NCBI GenBank assembly: GCA_022072445.1 | Contig: JAJVHV010000003.1 | Location: 11,204 to 75,203 of the forward strand | Length of the DNA stretch: 64,000 bases | Direction: 5' to 3' | DNA from: Phycisphaerae bacterium | GTDB lineage: Bacteria; Planctomycetota; Phycisphaerae; UBA1845; Fen-1342 | In this document: piece by piece, positions 11,901 through 19,676 of the stretch | Layout: each line of letters opens with the position of its first letter | How positions within the stretch are numbered: the first letter of the stretch is position 1 | Notes under the pieces: model-generated | The model's input: the letters and a program-made list of their open reading frames with translations, nothing else | Told to the model about the DNA's origin: nothing | Database searches by the model: none | Made by a program: the position numbers and the translations under genes

Positions 11901-14538
11901 GATCAACCCCGTCACAGCCGGAGATGCTGGAAGCTACCGCTGCGTGGTGACGAACGTGTGCGGCAGCGCGACCAGCAATGCGGCGACGCTGACGGTCAAT
12001 GACGGTCCGAGCATTTCGACGCACCCGAGCGACCAATCGGTGTGCGACGGCGGTTCGGCCACGTTCACGATCGTCGCCAACGGCACGCCGCCACTCAGCT
12101 ACCAGTGGCAGAAGGACACAGTAGACATTGGCGGCGCGACGAGCGACTTATACACGATCAACCCGGTCGGCGCCGGCGACGCGGCCAGCTATCGCTGCGT
12201 AGTCACGAATGCATGTGGAAACGCGACCAGCGACGCCGCCACACTCACTGTCAACGTCGCCCCGACTATCACCGATGAGCCCGACGCCCAAACCGCGTGC
12301 ACCGGCGACTCGGTCACGTTCACCGTCGCCGCCAGCGGCAGCGGGCCGCTCAGTTATCAGTGGCAGAAGAACACCGTCGACATTGGCGGCGCGACCAGCA
12401 GTTCGTACACGATCAACCCCGTCACAGCCGGCGATGCCGGCAGTTACCGCTGCGTGGTGACGAACGCCTGCGGCAGCGCCACCAGCGACGCCGCCGCCCT
12501 CACAGTCAACGAGGGCGTCAGCATCTCGCAGCATCCGGCGTCCGCCACGAAGTGCTCCGGCGACAGCGTCACGTTCAGCGTCATCGCCGGCGGTACTCCG
12601 CCGCTCAGCTACCAGTGGCGCAAGGGCGGCGTCGACATCGGCGGCGCGACGAATGCGAGCTACGTGATCGGAAGCGTCGCGCCGGCCGACGCGGGCGACT
12701 ATGACGTGGTCGTCACGAATCCGTGCGGCGGCGTCACCAGCAACGCCGCGACGCTTGCCGTCAACGTCGGGCCCTCGATTACCGATCAGCCCGACGCGCA
12801 GACAGCCTGCTCCGGCGGCAGCGCCACGTTCTCGGTCGTCGCCAGCGGCAGCGAGCCGTTCGGCTATCAGTGGAAGAAGGGCGGCACGGACATTGGCGGC
12901 GCGACGAATTCGTCCTACACCATCGATCCGGTGACGCCGGCCGACGCGGCGATCTACACTTGCGCGGTCACCAACGCATGCGGCGCGACCACGAGCGATC
13001 CGGCCCAGCTCACAGTCAACGAAGGGCCGACGATCACACTGCAGCCGGTCTCGCAGACCGTCTGTGCGGGCACTGTTGTCAACTTCACGGTGAATGCCAA
13101 TGGCACGCCGAATCCGACGTATCAGTGGCAGAAGGACGGTGGCGATCTGGCCGGTGAGACGAGTCAGTTTCTGACACTCAACAACGTCCAGCCGGCCGAC
13201 GCCGGCTCGTACGCCTGCGTCGTGTCGAACGCGTGCGGCAGCGTCACCAGCGACGCCGCCACGCTGACGGTCAACACCGCTCCGCAGATCACGCAGCAGC
13301 CGAGCGAGCAGACCGCGTGCATCGGCGGCTCGGCCACATTTGCGGTCGTCGCGTCGGGCACGCCCGCGCCCACGTATCAGTGGCGCAAGGCTGGCGTCGA
13401 CCTGGTCGACGGCGGGAACATCAGCGGCGCGACGAGCGACACGCTGGTGATCAACCCGGTTTCGCTGGGCGACCAGGACGTCTACGACGTCGTCATCGCC
13501 AACACCTGCGGCAACGTCGGCAGTCTGCCGGCGTCGCTGCTTGTGCAGGAGGGCCCGAGCATCAGCACGCAGCCCACCCCGCAGACGGAGTGCGTCGGCG
13601 GCAGCATCAGCTTCGTCGTCGCGGCCGACGGCACCCCGCCGTTCAGCTTTCAGTGGCGGAAGAACGGCGGTGATCTGGCGGGCGAGACTCAGTCCTCGCT
13701 GACGATCGATCCGGTCGGCGCGGGCGACGCCGGGAATTACGACTGCGTGGTTACGAACGCCTGCGGCAGCGCGACCAGCGACGCCGCTGCGCTGACGGTC
13801 AACACCGCACCGACGATCACGCAGCACCCGGCCAATCAGTCGGCGTGCACGGCCGGCTCGGCGGTCTTCACGGTCGTCGCCACGGGCACGGGGCCGCTGA
13901 GTTATCAGTGGCGCAAGGACGGCGGCGACCTCTCCGGCGAGACGGGCGACACGCTGACGATTGCGTTTGTACAGTCGGTCGACGCGGGCTCGTACGACGT
14001 GGTGGTGACAAACGCCTGCGGAAGCGTCACCAGTAACGCGGCGACGCTCACCGTCGACGTCGGGCCGCTGGTCACCGACCAGCCCGATCCGCTGGCGGTC
14101 GACGTGGGCGACAGCGCGGTGTTCGCGGTGGTCGCTTCGGGCAGCCCGCCGCTGAGCTACCAGTGGCGCAAGGGCGGCGCCAATCTGGCCGACGGGCCGA
14201 CCGGCAGCGGCAGCGTCGTCAGCGGTGCTACCAGCGGCACATTGACCATCACCAACGTGCAGATGGCCGACGCCGACAACTACGACGTGGTCGTGAGCAA
14301 CGCGTGCGGCTCCACGCCGAGCGATCCGGCGGCACTTTCGGTCAGCGCGCCGTGCGTGCCGTGCGACGCCAACTGCGACGGCAGCATCAACGGCTTCGAC
14401 GTCGATCCGTTTGTCGCGCTGCTCTCGGGCAGCGGCACGCCCTGTTCGCCGTGCGCGGGCGACGTGAACGCCGATGGCAGCATCAACGGTTTCGACATCG
14501 ATGGGTTTGTGGCGGCGCTGACCGGCGGCGGCTGCTGA
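8923..14538 (+). CDS. Giant secreted protein with 13 Ig-like repeats and C-terminal dockerin-like motif
   Basis: Protein of 1871 aa. A hydrophobic export segment lies at about 14-36. Residues of about 140-580 form a beta-rich globular region without a clear family, ending near GCRAMQLRAPLP. A short IPT/TIG-like domain follows (about 585-685). Then come 13 tandem Ig-like domains of about 86 aa (roughly 686-1805), each with a pattern like PLSYQWQK...AGSYRCVVTNACGSAT. Most repeats have a Cys near the start, one in YRC and one in NACG; the last lacks the first. The C-terminus has two Ca-binding-type segments (NCDGSINGFDVDPFVALL, NADGSINGFDIDGFVAAL) with flanking Cys pairs. Adhesive or surface-display function is inferred. 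Confidence 0.88.
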   Translation: MSARRHARIIGGFGWMVIAGTVCMVVAISLSVRARSALATARSEEIPWTGEVGITETVDEIMARAAVEETWDPTRDAPIDIERLKDYEQYEEEYKEYRQSLPQNPDSPAVAQWPPAEETGGRPLDTEEPEQPDAPLLPQVVGTSFLGPVLSESGFVPPDTEGAAGPTQILMCANGRIKLYDKSGVLGPLNASTNTFFNSVRASSTTSDPRVRFDRLTNRWFVICINVSSPNRILLAVSSGATITGSSSFTFYFFQQDTVTPTNANDTGGLLDYPSLGIDNNALYIGGNMFNPGYRGSTGFVVRKTSVLSGGPIVVTAFRQMCTSSGAGISTPMGVDNADTAATEGYFIGVDNASFGLLVARRISTPGGTPTISGNLNITVPTTGFPQDVTVLGSGSNTLDGIDDRLFAAKMHKNQLTGVRTLWTSHNMEVNSSGVFSSSGNRNGSRWYQIQNMTSTPALVQSGTLFDSAASNPKSYWMPDVAMSGQGHMALGCSYGGLADRAGCAVAGRFSSDALGTIQAPTLAVVSATNYNVQSGGQRWGDYSFTCVDPNDDMTMWTFQEYCNATDSWGCRAMQLRAPLPATPASCVPDTVNTGDTNVNVVVTGTSSSGSGFYDPDATHPNHIAASVGGTGVTVNSVTFNSPTQITINVTVSAGATPGVRTITVTNPDGQAVTSAAGILTVSGACAGPSITTHPSNQTVCDGGSTTFTVVANGTPPLSYQWQKDTVDIGGATSATLNIDPVDTGDAGSYRCVVTNACGSATSNAATLTVNVAPSVGTHPSDQTVCSGGSATFTVAASGTGPLSYQWQKNTVNIGGATNASYTIDPVGTGDAGSYRCVVTNSCGSATSNAATLTVNVAPSITTHPGSQAVCDGGAVTFSVAASGTGPLGYQWQKDTVDIGGATNPSYTINPVGAGDAGSYRCVVTNTCGSATSNAATLTVSVAPSVTTQPDSQTACDGSSATFTVVAAGSGPLSYQWQKNTVDIGGATNSSYTINPVTAGDAGSYRCVVTNVCGSATSNAATLTVNDGPSISTHPSDQSVCDGGSATFTIVANGTPPLSYQWQKDTVDIGGATSDLYTINPVGAGDAASYRCVVTNACGNATSDAATLTVNVAPTITDEPDAQTACTGDSVTFTVAASGSGPLSYQWQKNTVDIGGATSSSYTINPVTAGDAGSYRCVVTNACGSATSDAAALTVNEGVSISQHPASATKCSGDSVTFSVIAGGTPPLSYQWRKGGVDIGGATNASYVIGSVAPADAGDYDVVVTNPCGGVTSNAATLAVNVGPSITDQPDAQTACSGGSATFSVVASGSEPFGYQWKKGGTDIGGATNSSYTIDPVTPADAAIYTCAVTNACGATTSDPAQLTVNEGPTITLQPVSQTVCAGTVVNFTVNANGTPNPTYQWQKDGGDLAGETSQFLTLNNVQPADAGSYACVVSNACGSVTSDAATLTVNTAPQITQQPSEQTACIGGSATFAVVASGTPAPTYQWRKAGVDLVDGGNISGATSDTLVINPVSLGDQDVYDVVIANTCGNVGSLPASLLVQEGPSISTQPTPQTECVGGSISFVVAADGTPPFSFQWRKNGGDLAGETQSSLTIDPVGAGDAGNYDCVVTNACGSATSDAAALTVNTAPTITQHPANQSACTAGSAVFTVVATGTGPLSYQWRKDGGDLSGETGDTLTIAFVQSVDAGSYDVVVTNACGSVTSNAATLTVDVGPLVTDQPDPLAVDVGDSAVFAVVASGSPPLSYQWRKGGANLADGPTGSGSVVSGATSGTLTITNVQMADADNYDVVVSNACGSTPSDPAALSVSAPCVPCDANCDGSINGFDVDPFVALLSGSGTPCSPCAGDVNADGSINGFDIDGFVAALTGGGC

Positions 14539-14575
14539 CGGCTGCTACTGACCCCTGAGATAAGCAGACAGTCCC

Positions 14576-14601
14576 GGCAGGTCGCCCAGCGGCGACCTGC
14601 C
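14576..14601. repeat. Intergenic hairpin downstream of Ig-repeat gene
   Basis: Perfect 11-bp stem (GGCAGGTCGCC at 14576-14586, GGCGACCTGCC at 14591-14601) with loop CAGC. No T-run follows, so termination is uncertain. Related GGCAGGTC segments occur at 353-394, suggesting a dispersed element. Confidence 0.6.
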
Positions 14602-14811
14602 CTACCTGTGACTGTCGCTGGGCGCTGCCGGACCCACCCGCCGCAGAACCGACGTCTCCACCTGCCTCGTAGCGCCTGGAACGTGGTGCCTACCCGGCAC
14701 CGGAATTCCGTTGCGGCCAGCCCGCCGCGGGCGTAGACTGCAAGACCATCTCCAACGCACCGTTCGTTTCCGGGCCGCTGACAAATCCGATTGTCGTGAA
14801 AGGAGCACACG

Positions 14812-16860
14812 ATGCGCAGCCACCTCATGTCCCTGATGACGTTGATTTCCACCACCGGCGCCGCGCTGGGGGGCGACGGCTCCCCCGTGCTGATGGGCGA
14901 TCCGGTCCGCGTCGCGCCGCGCGCGATGGCCCGCATCGCCCCCGATGGCCAGCTCAGCTCGCCGTGGTACGAAACGGGCGAGGGCGGAATCTCGCAGACC
15001 GTCTGCAGCACGTTGCTGGCCTTCGACAATTTCGAAGTCGACCCAGCCGGCGTGCCGACCGAGTGCTACCCGCCGCCGTGCGGCATGGGCAGCAGCCGCT
15101 GGTTCTTCGGCACCGCCTACGCCAACACGTTTGCCGCCAATGACATGAACGTGGGCTGCGCCGGAGCGCAGGCCAGCGAGTCGTCGCGCGTTGGTTACGC
15201 CTGGTATTGGGGGCCCTGCCCCAGTCAGGGCGGCACGTCGCGCTGCCTGATCGCCGTCTTTACCATGGAGGACTGGCAGGATTGCGCGTTCACCGGGCAG
15301 GGCTATGCCGGGACCTACAGCGGCATCCTCTACGACTTCGGACCGCTGCCCTGCAATCCGGGCAACTACTTCTTCACCGACGTTTCCGACCTGTGCGATT
15401 TCGGGCTCTTTCACCAACTTCCGTTCGATGGCCGCGGCGGCTACGCGATCGTGCTGGCGCAGGGCACGAGCGGCGGTTTTCTGGTGATGGCCGAGAGCGG
15501 TCAGTGCATGCTCTGGGGGACCAAGCAGGGGAATCCCGATCACCAGGGGCCGTTTCAGTACGACGACGACAACCCGCGCGACGGCGTGCATAACTTCGCG
15601 CCCAGCGACCTGGGCGGCGAATGCTACAACTACGTCTTCGGCGTGTGCCCCGACCCGCTGGGCGCCGCGATCGCGTTTTATGGCGATTCGAGCGAGAGCG
15701 GCGGCCACCCGGCGTGCTCGCCAATCTGTCACACGCCATCGCTCGGCCACATCTGCTACCCATGCGACACGAATTGCGATGGTTCGGTGAACGGCTTCGA
15801 CGTCGATCCGTTCGTGAGCATCTTGACCGGCAGCGGAAGCCCCTGCGACGAGTGTTCCGGCGACATGAACGGCGACGGATCGGTAAATGGCTTCGACGTG
15901 GACGGTTTTGTCGACGCGCTGCTGACCACGACCTGTGAGCCGAAGAAGGAGAAGATGTGCGAGATCGTGACGTTTGACGTGCCGAAGAACCGCTCGGGCT
16001 GCGTCAAGGCCGGGACGAGCCCGAACATCACAGTCACGGAGTCGTTCGAAATGGACGCGACTTTCAAGGACGATCCACCCAACAAGAAGTTCTGCGAGTG
16101 CTGCGAATATCGCCAGTACGTCAAGGGCAAATTCGAGCGGAACGGAGCAAAGCTGACGCACCCGCTGTGCGACTACGACGGCGACGGGACGGTCGATTCG
16201 CTGGACGAGAACAACTTCAAGGAAGACGGCGTGATGTGGGATCAGGACAGCGACGGGACGCTGAAGTGCGGCCAGTATGGCCATCGCACGCCCGCCGCCG
16301 GGAATGACACGCTCGGCGCCAACGACGTCTACTCGAAAGCGAACCGCGCCTCCGGCTGCCAGTACGACGGTTTTGACAAGCCCGGGCAGGCCGGGCTGAA
16401 GACCGGCGACACGTACAACACCGATCTGTCGTTCGAGGGCAAGATCATCGACGTGTGCTGCGGCGATAAAGTGCTCGACACGAAGACCTGGACGGTGAAG
16501 TGCAACGGGACGGCGGCGCCGACGCGGCAGGCGGTCGCGGAGCTGGAGTTCGTGGAGCGGGCTGGAAATCTGCCGATCTTCATCCGTGTGATCCAGTGGT
16601 CCGAGCCGGGGCTGACGGTGGTGGTTTCGATCCCCAATGGCGTGAATCAGCCAGCGATTCCGGCCCGCGACCTGGATGTTTCCAGCGACGTGCTGAAGCT
16701 GATTGCCGCGCCGGCGGGCGATCTGCTGGAGACGCACCTGTACGGATCGGTCGCGCACGGGCTGTACGATTTCGAGTTTCCGCCCGAGATGATCGGCCAG
16801 GAATTCGAGATTATCGTGACGTTCCGCGGGCACGTGATGCGTTTGGCGGTACGGATGTAG
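14812..16860 (+). CDS. Secreted Cys-rich protein with internal dockerin-like motif
   Basis: Protein of 682 aa. A signal peptide (MRSHLMSLMTLISTTGAALG) follows a ribosome binding site (AAAGGAG). Residues of about 20-310 are a Cys/Gly/Tyr-rich region with no family I can name. A dockerin-like pair (NCDGSVNGFDVDPFV, NGDGSVNGFDVDGFV) lies at about 315-377, unusually in the middle. A further ~300 aa follow, containing CECCEY, an EF-hand-like DYDGDGTVDSLDENN and DQDSDGTLKCG. In the other dockerin proteins here the motif is terminal, so this may be a fusion. It follows the Ig-repeat gene by 270 bases in the same direction. Confidence 0.82.
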   Translation: MRSHLMSLMTLISTTGAALGGDGSPVLMGDPVRVAPRAMARIAPDGQLSSPWYETGEGGISQTVCSTLLAFDNFEVDPAGVPTECYPPPCGMGSSRWFFGTAYANTFAANDMNVGCAGAQASESSRVGYAWYWGPCPSQGGTSRCLIAVFTMEDWQDCAFTGQGYAGTYSGILYDFGPLPCNPGNYFFTDVSDLCDFGLFHQLPFDGRGGYAIVLAQGTSGGFLVMAESGQCMLWGTKQGNPDHQGPFQYDDDNPRDGVHNFAPSDLGGECYNYVFGVCPDPLGAAIAFYGDSSESGGHPACSPICHTPSLGHICYPCDTNCDGSVNGFDVDPFVSILTGSGSPCDECSGDMNGDGSVNGFDVDGFVDALLTTTCEPKKEKMCEIVTFDVPKNRSGCVKAGTSPNITVTESFEMDATFKDDPPNKKFCECCEYRQYVKGKFERNGAKLTHPLCDYDGDGTVDSLDENNFKEDGVMWDQDSDGTLKCGQYGHRTPAAGNDTLGANDVYSKANRASGCQYDGFDKPGQAGLKTGDTYNTDLSFEGKIIDVCCGDKVLDTKTWTVKCNGTAAPTRQAVAELEFVERAGNLPIFIRVIQWSEPGLTVVVSIPNGVNQPAIPARDLDVSSDVLKLIAAPAGDLLETHLYGSVAHGLYDFEFPPEMIGQEFEIIVTFRGHVMRLAVRM

Positions 16861-16873
16861 CCGATCCGGCGAA

Positions 16874-16916
16874 CCGGGGCGCGCGGCGGATGGCACCACG
16901 CGCCGGAGCGCCCCGG
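16874..16916. terminator. Hairpin between convergent genes
   Basis: CCGGGGCGC (16874-16882) pairs perfectly with GCGCCCCGG (16908-16916), with partial pairing inside. It lies between the convergent dockerin and citrate synthase genes and could act for both, but there is no T-run on either side. Confidence 0.4.
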
Positions 16917-16977
16917 CACCATGAAGCGAACCAGGCGCGAGCCTGAATGGAGGTTCGCAGGCGTTTGCGTCCGCGCT

Positions 16978-18105
16978 TCAGCCGCGACTCTCGAGCGGCG
17001 TCCAGTGTCGCGTGGCCGGACCGTTGTAGCGGCTGGTGGGGCGGATGATCCGGTTGCTGCCCAACTGCTCGATGACGTGTGCACACCAGCCGCTGACACG
17101 CGACGTGACGAACAGCGGCGTGTAGGCGTCGAGCGGCAGGTTCATGAAGTAGTAGAGCGGCCCGCACGGATAGTCCAGATTCATGTGAATCTGCTTGCGC
17201 TCCCACATCGTGTTCTTGATGGCGTGATAGACGTCGAGCCGCCACGCTTCGTTGCGCTCGCGGGCGACCTCGGCCAGGTGCGTTTCGAGAATGCGGGCGC
17301 GATGATCGCCGTGCTTGTAGACGCGATGTCCGAATCCGGAGATTTTCGCCTTGGTTGCGATGGCGTTTTCGGTCCAGGCCCGCGCCTCGTCGGCCGACTT
17401 GAACTGATTGATCAGCTTGACCGTGTCCTCGTTGGCACCGCCGTGCAGCGGCCCGCGCAGCGCGCCGATCGCCCCGACGACCGCGGAGATCATGTCGGAG
17501 AGCGTGCTGGCGATGACGCGGGCGGTGAAGGTCGAGGCGTTGAATTCGTGCTCGGCGTAAAGAATGAGCGTCAGGTTCATCAGCCGCTCGTGCAGCGCCG
17601 CGGGCGGCTGGCCGAAGATCAGGTGCAGAATCTGTGCCGCGTGCGAAAGACCGGGTTTCGGCTCGACCGGCTCCTGCTTGCCCAGCAGCCGGCAGCGCGC
17701 CCCGATCAGGCTGGGTATCACAGCCAGGAGATACGTCGTGCGGCGAATGAGGTTTGCGCGGTCGCCGCCGCTGGTCGGGTCGAAGTGGCCGCACATCGAG
17801 ACCGCGGTGCGCAGCACCTCCATGCCGCTGACGTGCGGCGGGATAGCCCGCAGCGTGTCGAGCACGGCGCGCGGCAGTCGCCGCATGCTGTCGAGCTCGC
17901 TGCGAAACGCCGACAGCTCGCCGCGTCTGGGTAGTTCGCCGTGCAGCAGCAGCCAGGCGACTTCCTCGAAGGTGGCGTGCTCGGCCAGCTCGTCGATCAT
18001 GTAGCCGCGATAGCCCAGGCTGTCCTGCGTGACCGCCGAGATCGCGGTTTCGCCGGCGATGACCCCCTCGAGACCGGGATAGTACTTTTCGGTGGCGTTG
18101 TCCAT
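16978..18105 (-). CDS. gltA: Citrate synthase
   Basis: Protein of 375 aa, matching the short bacterial citrate/2-methylcitrate synthase class. It condenses oxaloacetate with acetyl-CoA at entry to the TCA cycle. The catalytic set is visible: His221 in PLHGGANED, His260 in ISGFGHRVYK and Asp311 in MNLDYPCG; His186 in YAEHEFNAST binds substrate. The gene lies about 110 bases downstream of sdhB on the same strand. A 2-methylcitrate synthase cannot be excluded, but no prpB or prpD genes are near. Confidence 0.9.
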   Translation of the reverse strand: MDNATEKYYPGLEGVIAGETAISAVTQDSLGYRGYMIDELAEHATFEEVAWLLLHGELPRRGELSAFRSELDSMRRLPRAVLDTLRAIPPHVSGMEVLRTAVSMCGHFDPTSGGDRANLIRRTTYLLAVIPSLIGARCRLLGKQEPVEPKPGLSHAAQILHLIFGQPPAALHERLMNLTLILYAEHEFNASTFTARVIASTLSDMISAVVGAIGALRGPLHGGANEDTVKLINQFKSADEARAWTENAIATKAKISGFGHRVYKHGDHRARILETHLAEVARERNEAWRLDVYHAIKNTMWERKQIHMNLDYPCGPLYYFMNLPLDAYTPLFVTSRVSGWCAHVIEQLGSNRIIRPTSRYNGPATRHWTPLESRG

Positions 18106-18215
18106 TCGAATGCTCCGAATTCGCCAGCGGAGTGCGACGGCGACACTGCCGCGACGCGCGACTTTTGGGGGGGGGCGTCGTCGTACGCCCCGGGGGCGCC
18201 GCCGCGCGCGGCGCT

Positions 18216-18980
18216 CTAGCGCAGAAACCAGCGGCGGATCGCGTGCAGCGTGACTTCGCGGCCAGCCTTGCCGATCGCCCAGGTGAGCGGCACTTCCTTA
18301 GGGCAGACCTTGACGCAGTTCTGCGCGTTGCCGCATTCGGCGATTCCGCCGGGGTCCATGAGCGCGTCGAGCCGCGTGTGGGCGGTCATGGCGCCGGTGG
18401 GATGCTGGTTGAACAGCACCGCCTGCGCCACGGCCTGCGGGCCGATGAAGTCGCTGCGCTCGTTAACCTGCGGGCAGACTTCCAGGCAGCAGCCGCAGGT
18501 CATGCAGCGGGAGAGCGGATAGGCGATTTCCTGCTGCTCGATCGACTGCGTCGGTCCCTCGCCCATGTGGTTGTAGGTGTCCACCGGCACCCAGGCCCGG
18601 ACGCGCTTCAGCGCCTCGAACATCCGCTGGCGATTCACCACCAGGTCGCGCACGACCGGGAACTTCGTCATCGGCTGCAGCTCGATTCGCGCATGCGACT
18701 CGAGCAGCGGATCGACCAGCGCCGTGCAGGCCTGCCGCACGCGGCCGTTGATCACCATCGTGCACGCGCCGCAGACCTCCTCCAGGCAGTTGCAGTCCCA
18801 CGCGACCGGCGAGGTCTCCTTGCCCTCGACCGTCACCGGGCGGGCGGCGATTTCCTGCAGGCAGGAAATCACATTCATCCCGCCCGCGTTCGCCAGCTCG
18901 AATGTCTCGTAGTAGGGATGGGCGTCGGGCTGATCCTGCCGCTGCACCTTGACCAGAAACTTCTCAGGCATCGCATGCAC
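18216..18980 (-). CDS. sdhB: Succinate dehydrogenase/fumarate reductase iron-sulfur subunit
   Basis: Protein of 254 aa that passes electrons from the flavoprotein to quinone. The [2Fe-2S] ligands are Cys65, 70, 73 and 85 (CLEEVCGAC, then RQAC). The [4Fe-4S] cluster uses CMTCGCCLEVCP (159-169). The [3Fe-4S] cluster uses Cys216, 222 and 226 (ECGNAQNCVKVCP). No sdhA or membrane-anchor gene is adjacent; upstream is a pseudogene and downstream is citrate synthase. A Met at residue 4 is an alternative start. The gap to citrate synthase carries a run of nine G and a small hairpin (18172-18191). Confidence 0.92.
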   Translation of the reverse strand: MHAMPEKFLVKVQRQDQPDAHPYYETFELANAGGMNVISCLQEIAARPVTVEGKETSPVAWDCNCLEEVCGACTMVINGRVRQACTALVDPLLESHARIELQPMTKFPVVRDLVVNRQRMFEALKRVRAWVPVDTYNHMGEGPTQSIEQQEIAYPLSRCMTCGCCLEVCPQVNERSDFIGPQAVAQAVLFNQHPTGAMTAHTRLDALMDPGGIAECGNAQNCVKVCPKEVPLTWAIGKAGREVTLHAIRRWFLR

Positions 18981-19215
18981 TCGCTTCTGCGCCTCGACCG
19001 CCGCCGACCGCCCGGCACCGCGCCCTGGCCGCGGCCGGTGAACGCAGCCGGCGGCGGCCGTCGATCGTGCGGCGGAGTCGCACGAGTCGAGAATTGTAAC
19101 GGAACGCCGGGCTCGGCGTCACCAGCGCCGGGCCGGCCGGGCGCGGGGGATTCGGTGGCACTCTGAGAGGATGCGCGGGCCGAAGCGGCCGCGCGGACCT
19201 GCGGGTGGAGCCGGA

Positions 19216-19509
19216 CTAGGTTCCGTAGGCCGCGTCAAAGATCTCGTGTGCGATGTACGTCCGCGGGTATTGGTTACGCATCACGACAAGGATGTTCGCA
19301 GCGACTAACCGCTCCAGGTAGCTTTTCGCTGGCCGATAGGAGACGCTGAACTTCCGCTGAACCCCGGCAACCGTCAGGAACGGTGTCGCAAAGAGATCGT
19401 CGAGCAGCAGACGCGCCCGGGTGGATTTCGTGCCCAGGATTTCCTGGTACTTCTGATAAAGTTCATTCCTATCCAGTTGAATTGCAGTGTTCGGCGTGTG
19501 CAGGAGAAA
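19216..19509 (-). pseudogene. Fic-family C-terminal fragment
   Basis: An open frame of about 97 codons ends at TAG (19216-19218) and is bounded upstream by an in-frame stop at 19510-19512, with no usable start. The translation includes LDRNELYQKYQEIL, ARLLLDDLFATPFLTV and YIAHEIFDAAYG. This resembles the winged-helix tail found after the Fic AMP-transferase domain. The catalytic HPFxxGNGR-type motif is absent, so this is a remnant. Downstream of it (18981-19215) and upstream (19510-19676) I see nothing coding. Confidence 0.65.
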
Positions 19510-19676
19510 TCAGTGCAGCTAACGGGGAGCGCAGCCAGCCCGGTCGACGCCTCGTCCGGAGAGTCAGGCTGTTGATGCGGGCCCCACCTTGACGCTGCGG
19601 CCGGTGTCCGGTAATCCGCTGCTACCAAACTGGCCTTCGCCGCGATTCCGGCGCGGTCCGAACGGGAGCATCGTGC

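Noticed and set aside
12148-13827. 559-aa minus-strand frame inside the Ig-repeat gene
   Set aside because: Arises from the periodic coding sequence of the repeats and has no independent features.
18167-18191. G9 run with small hairpin as a terminator between sdhB and citrate synthase
   Set aside because: On the transcribed strand it is followed by C and A, not T, and the genes are likely co-transcribed.
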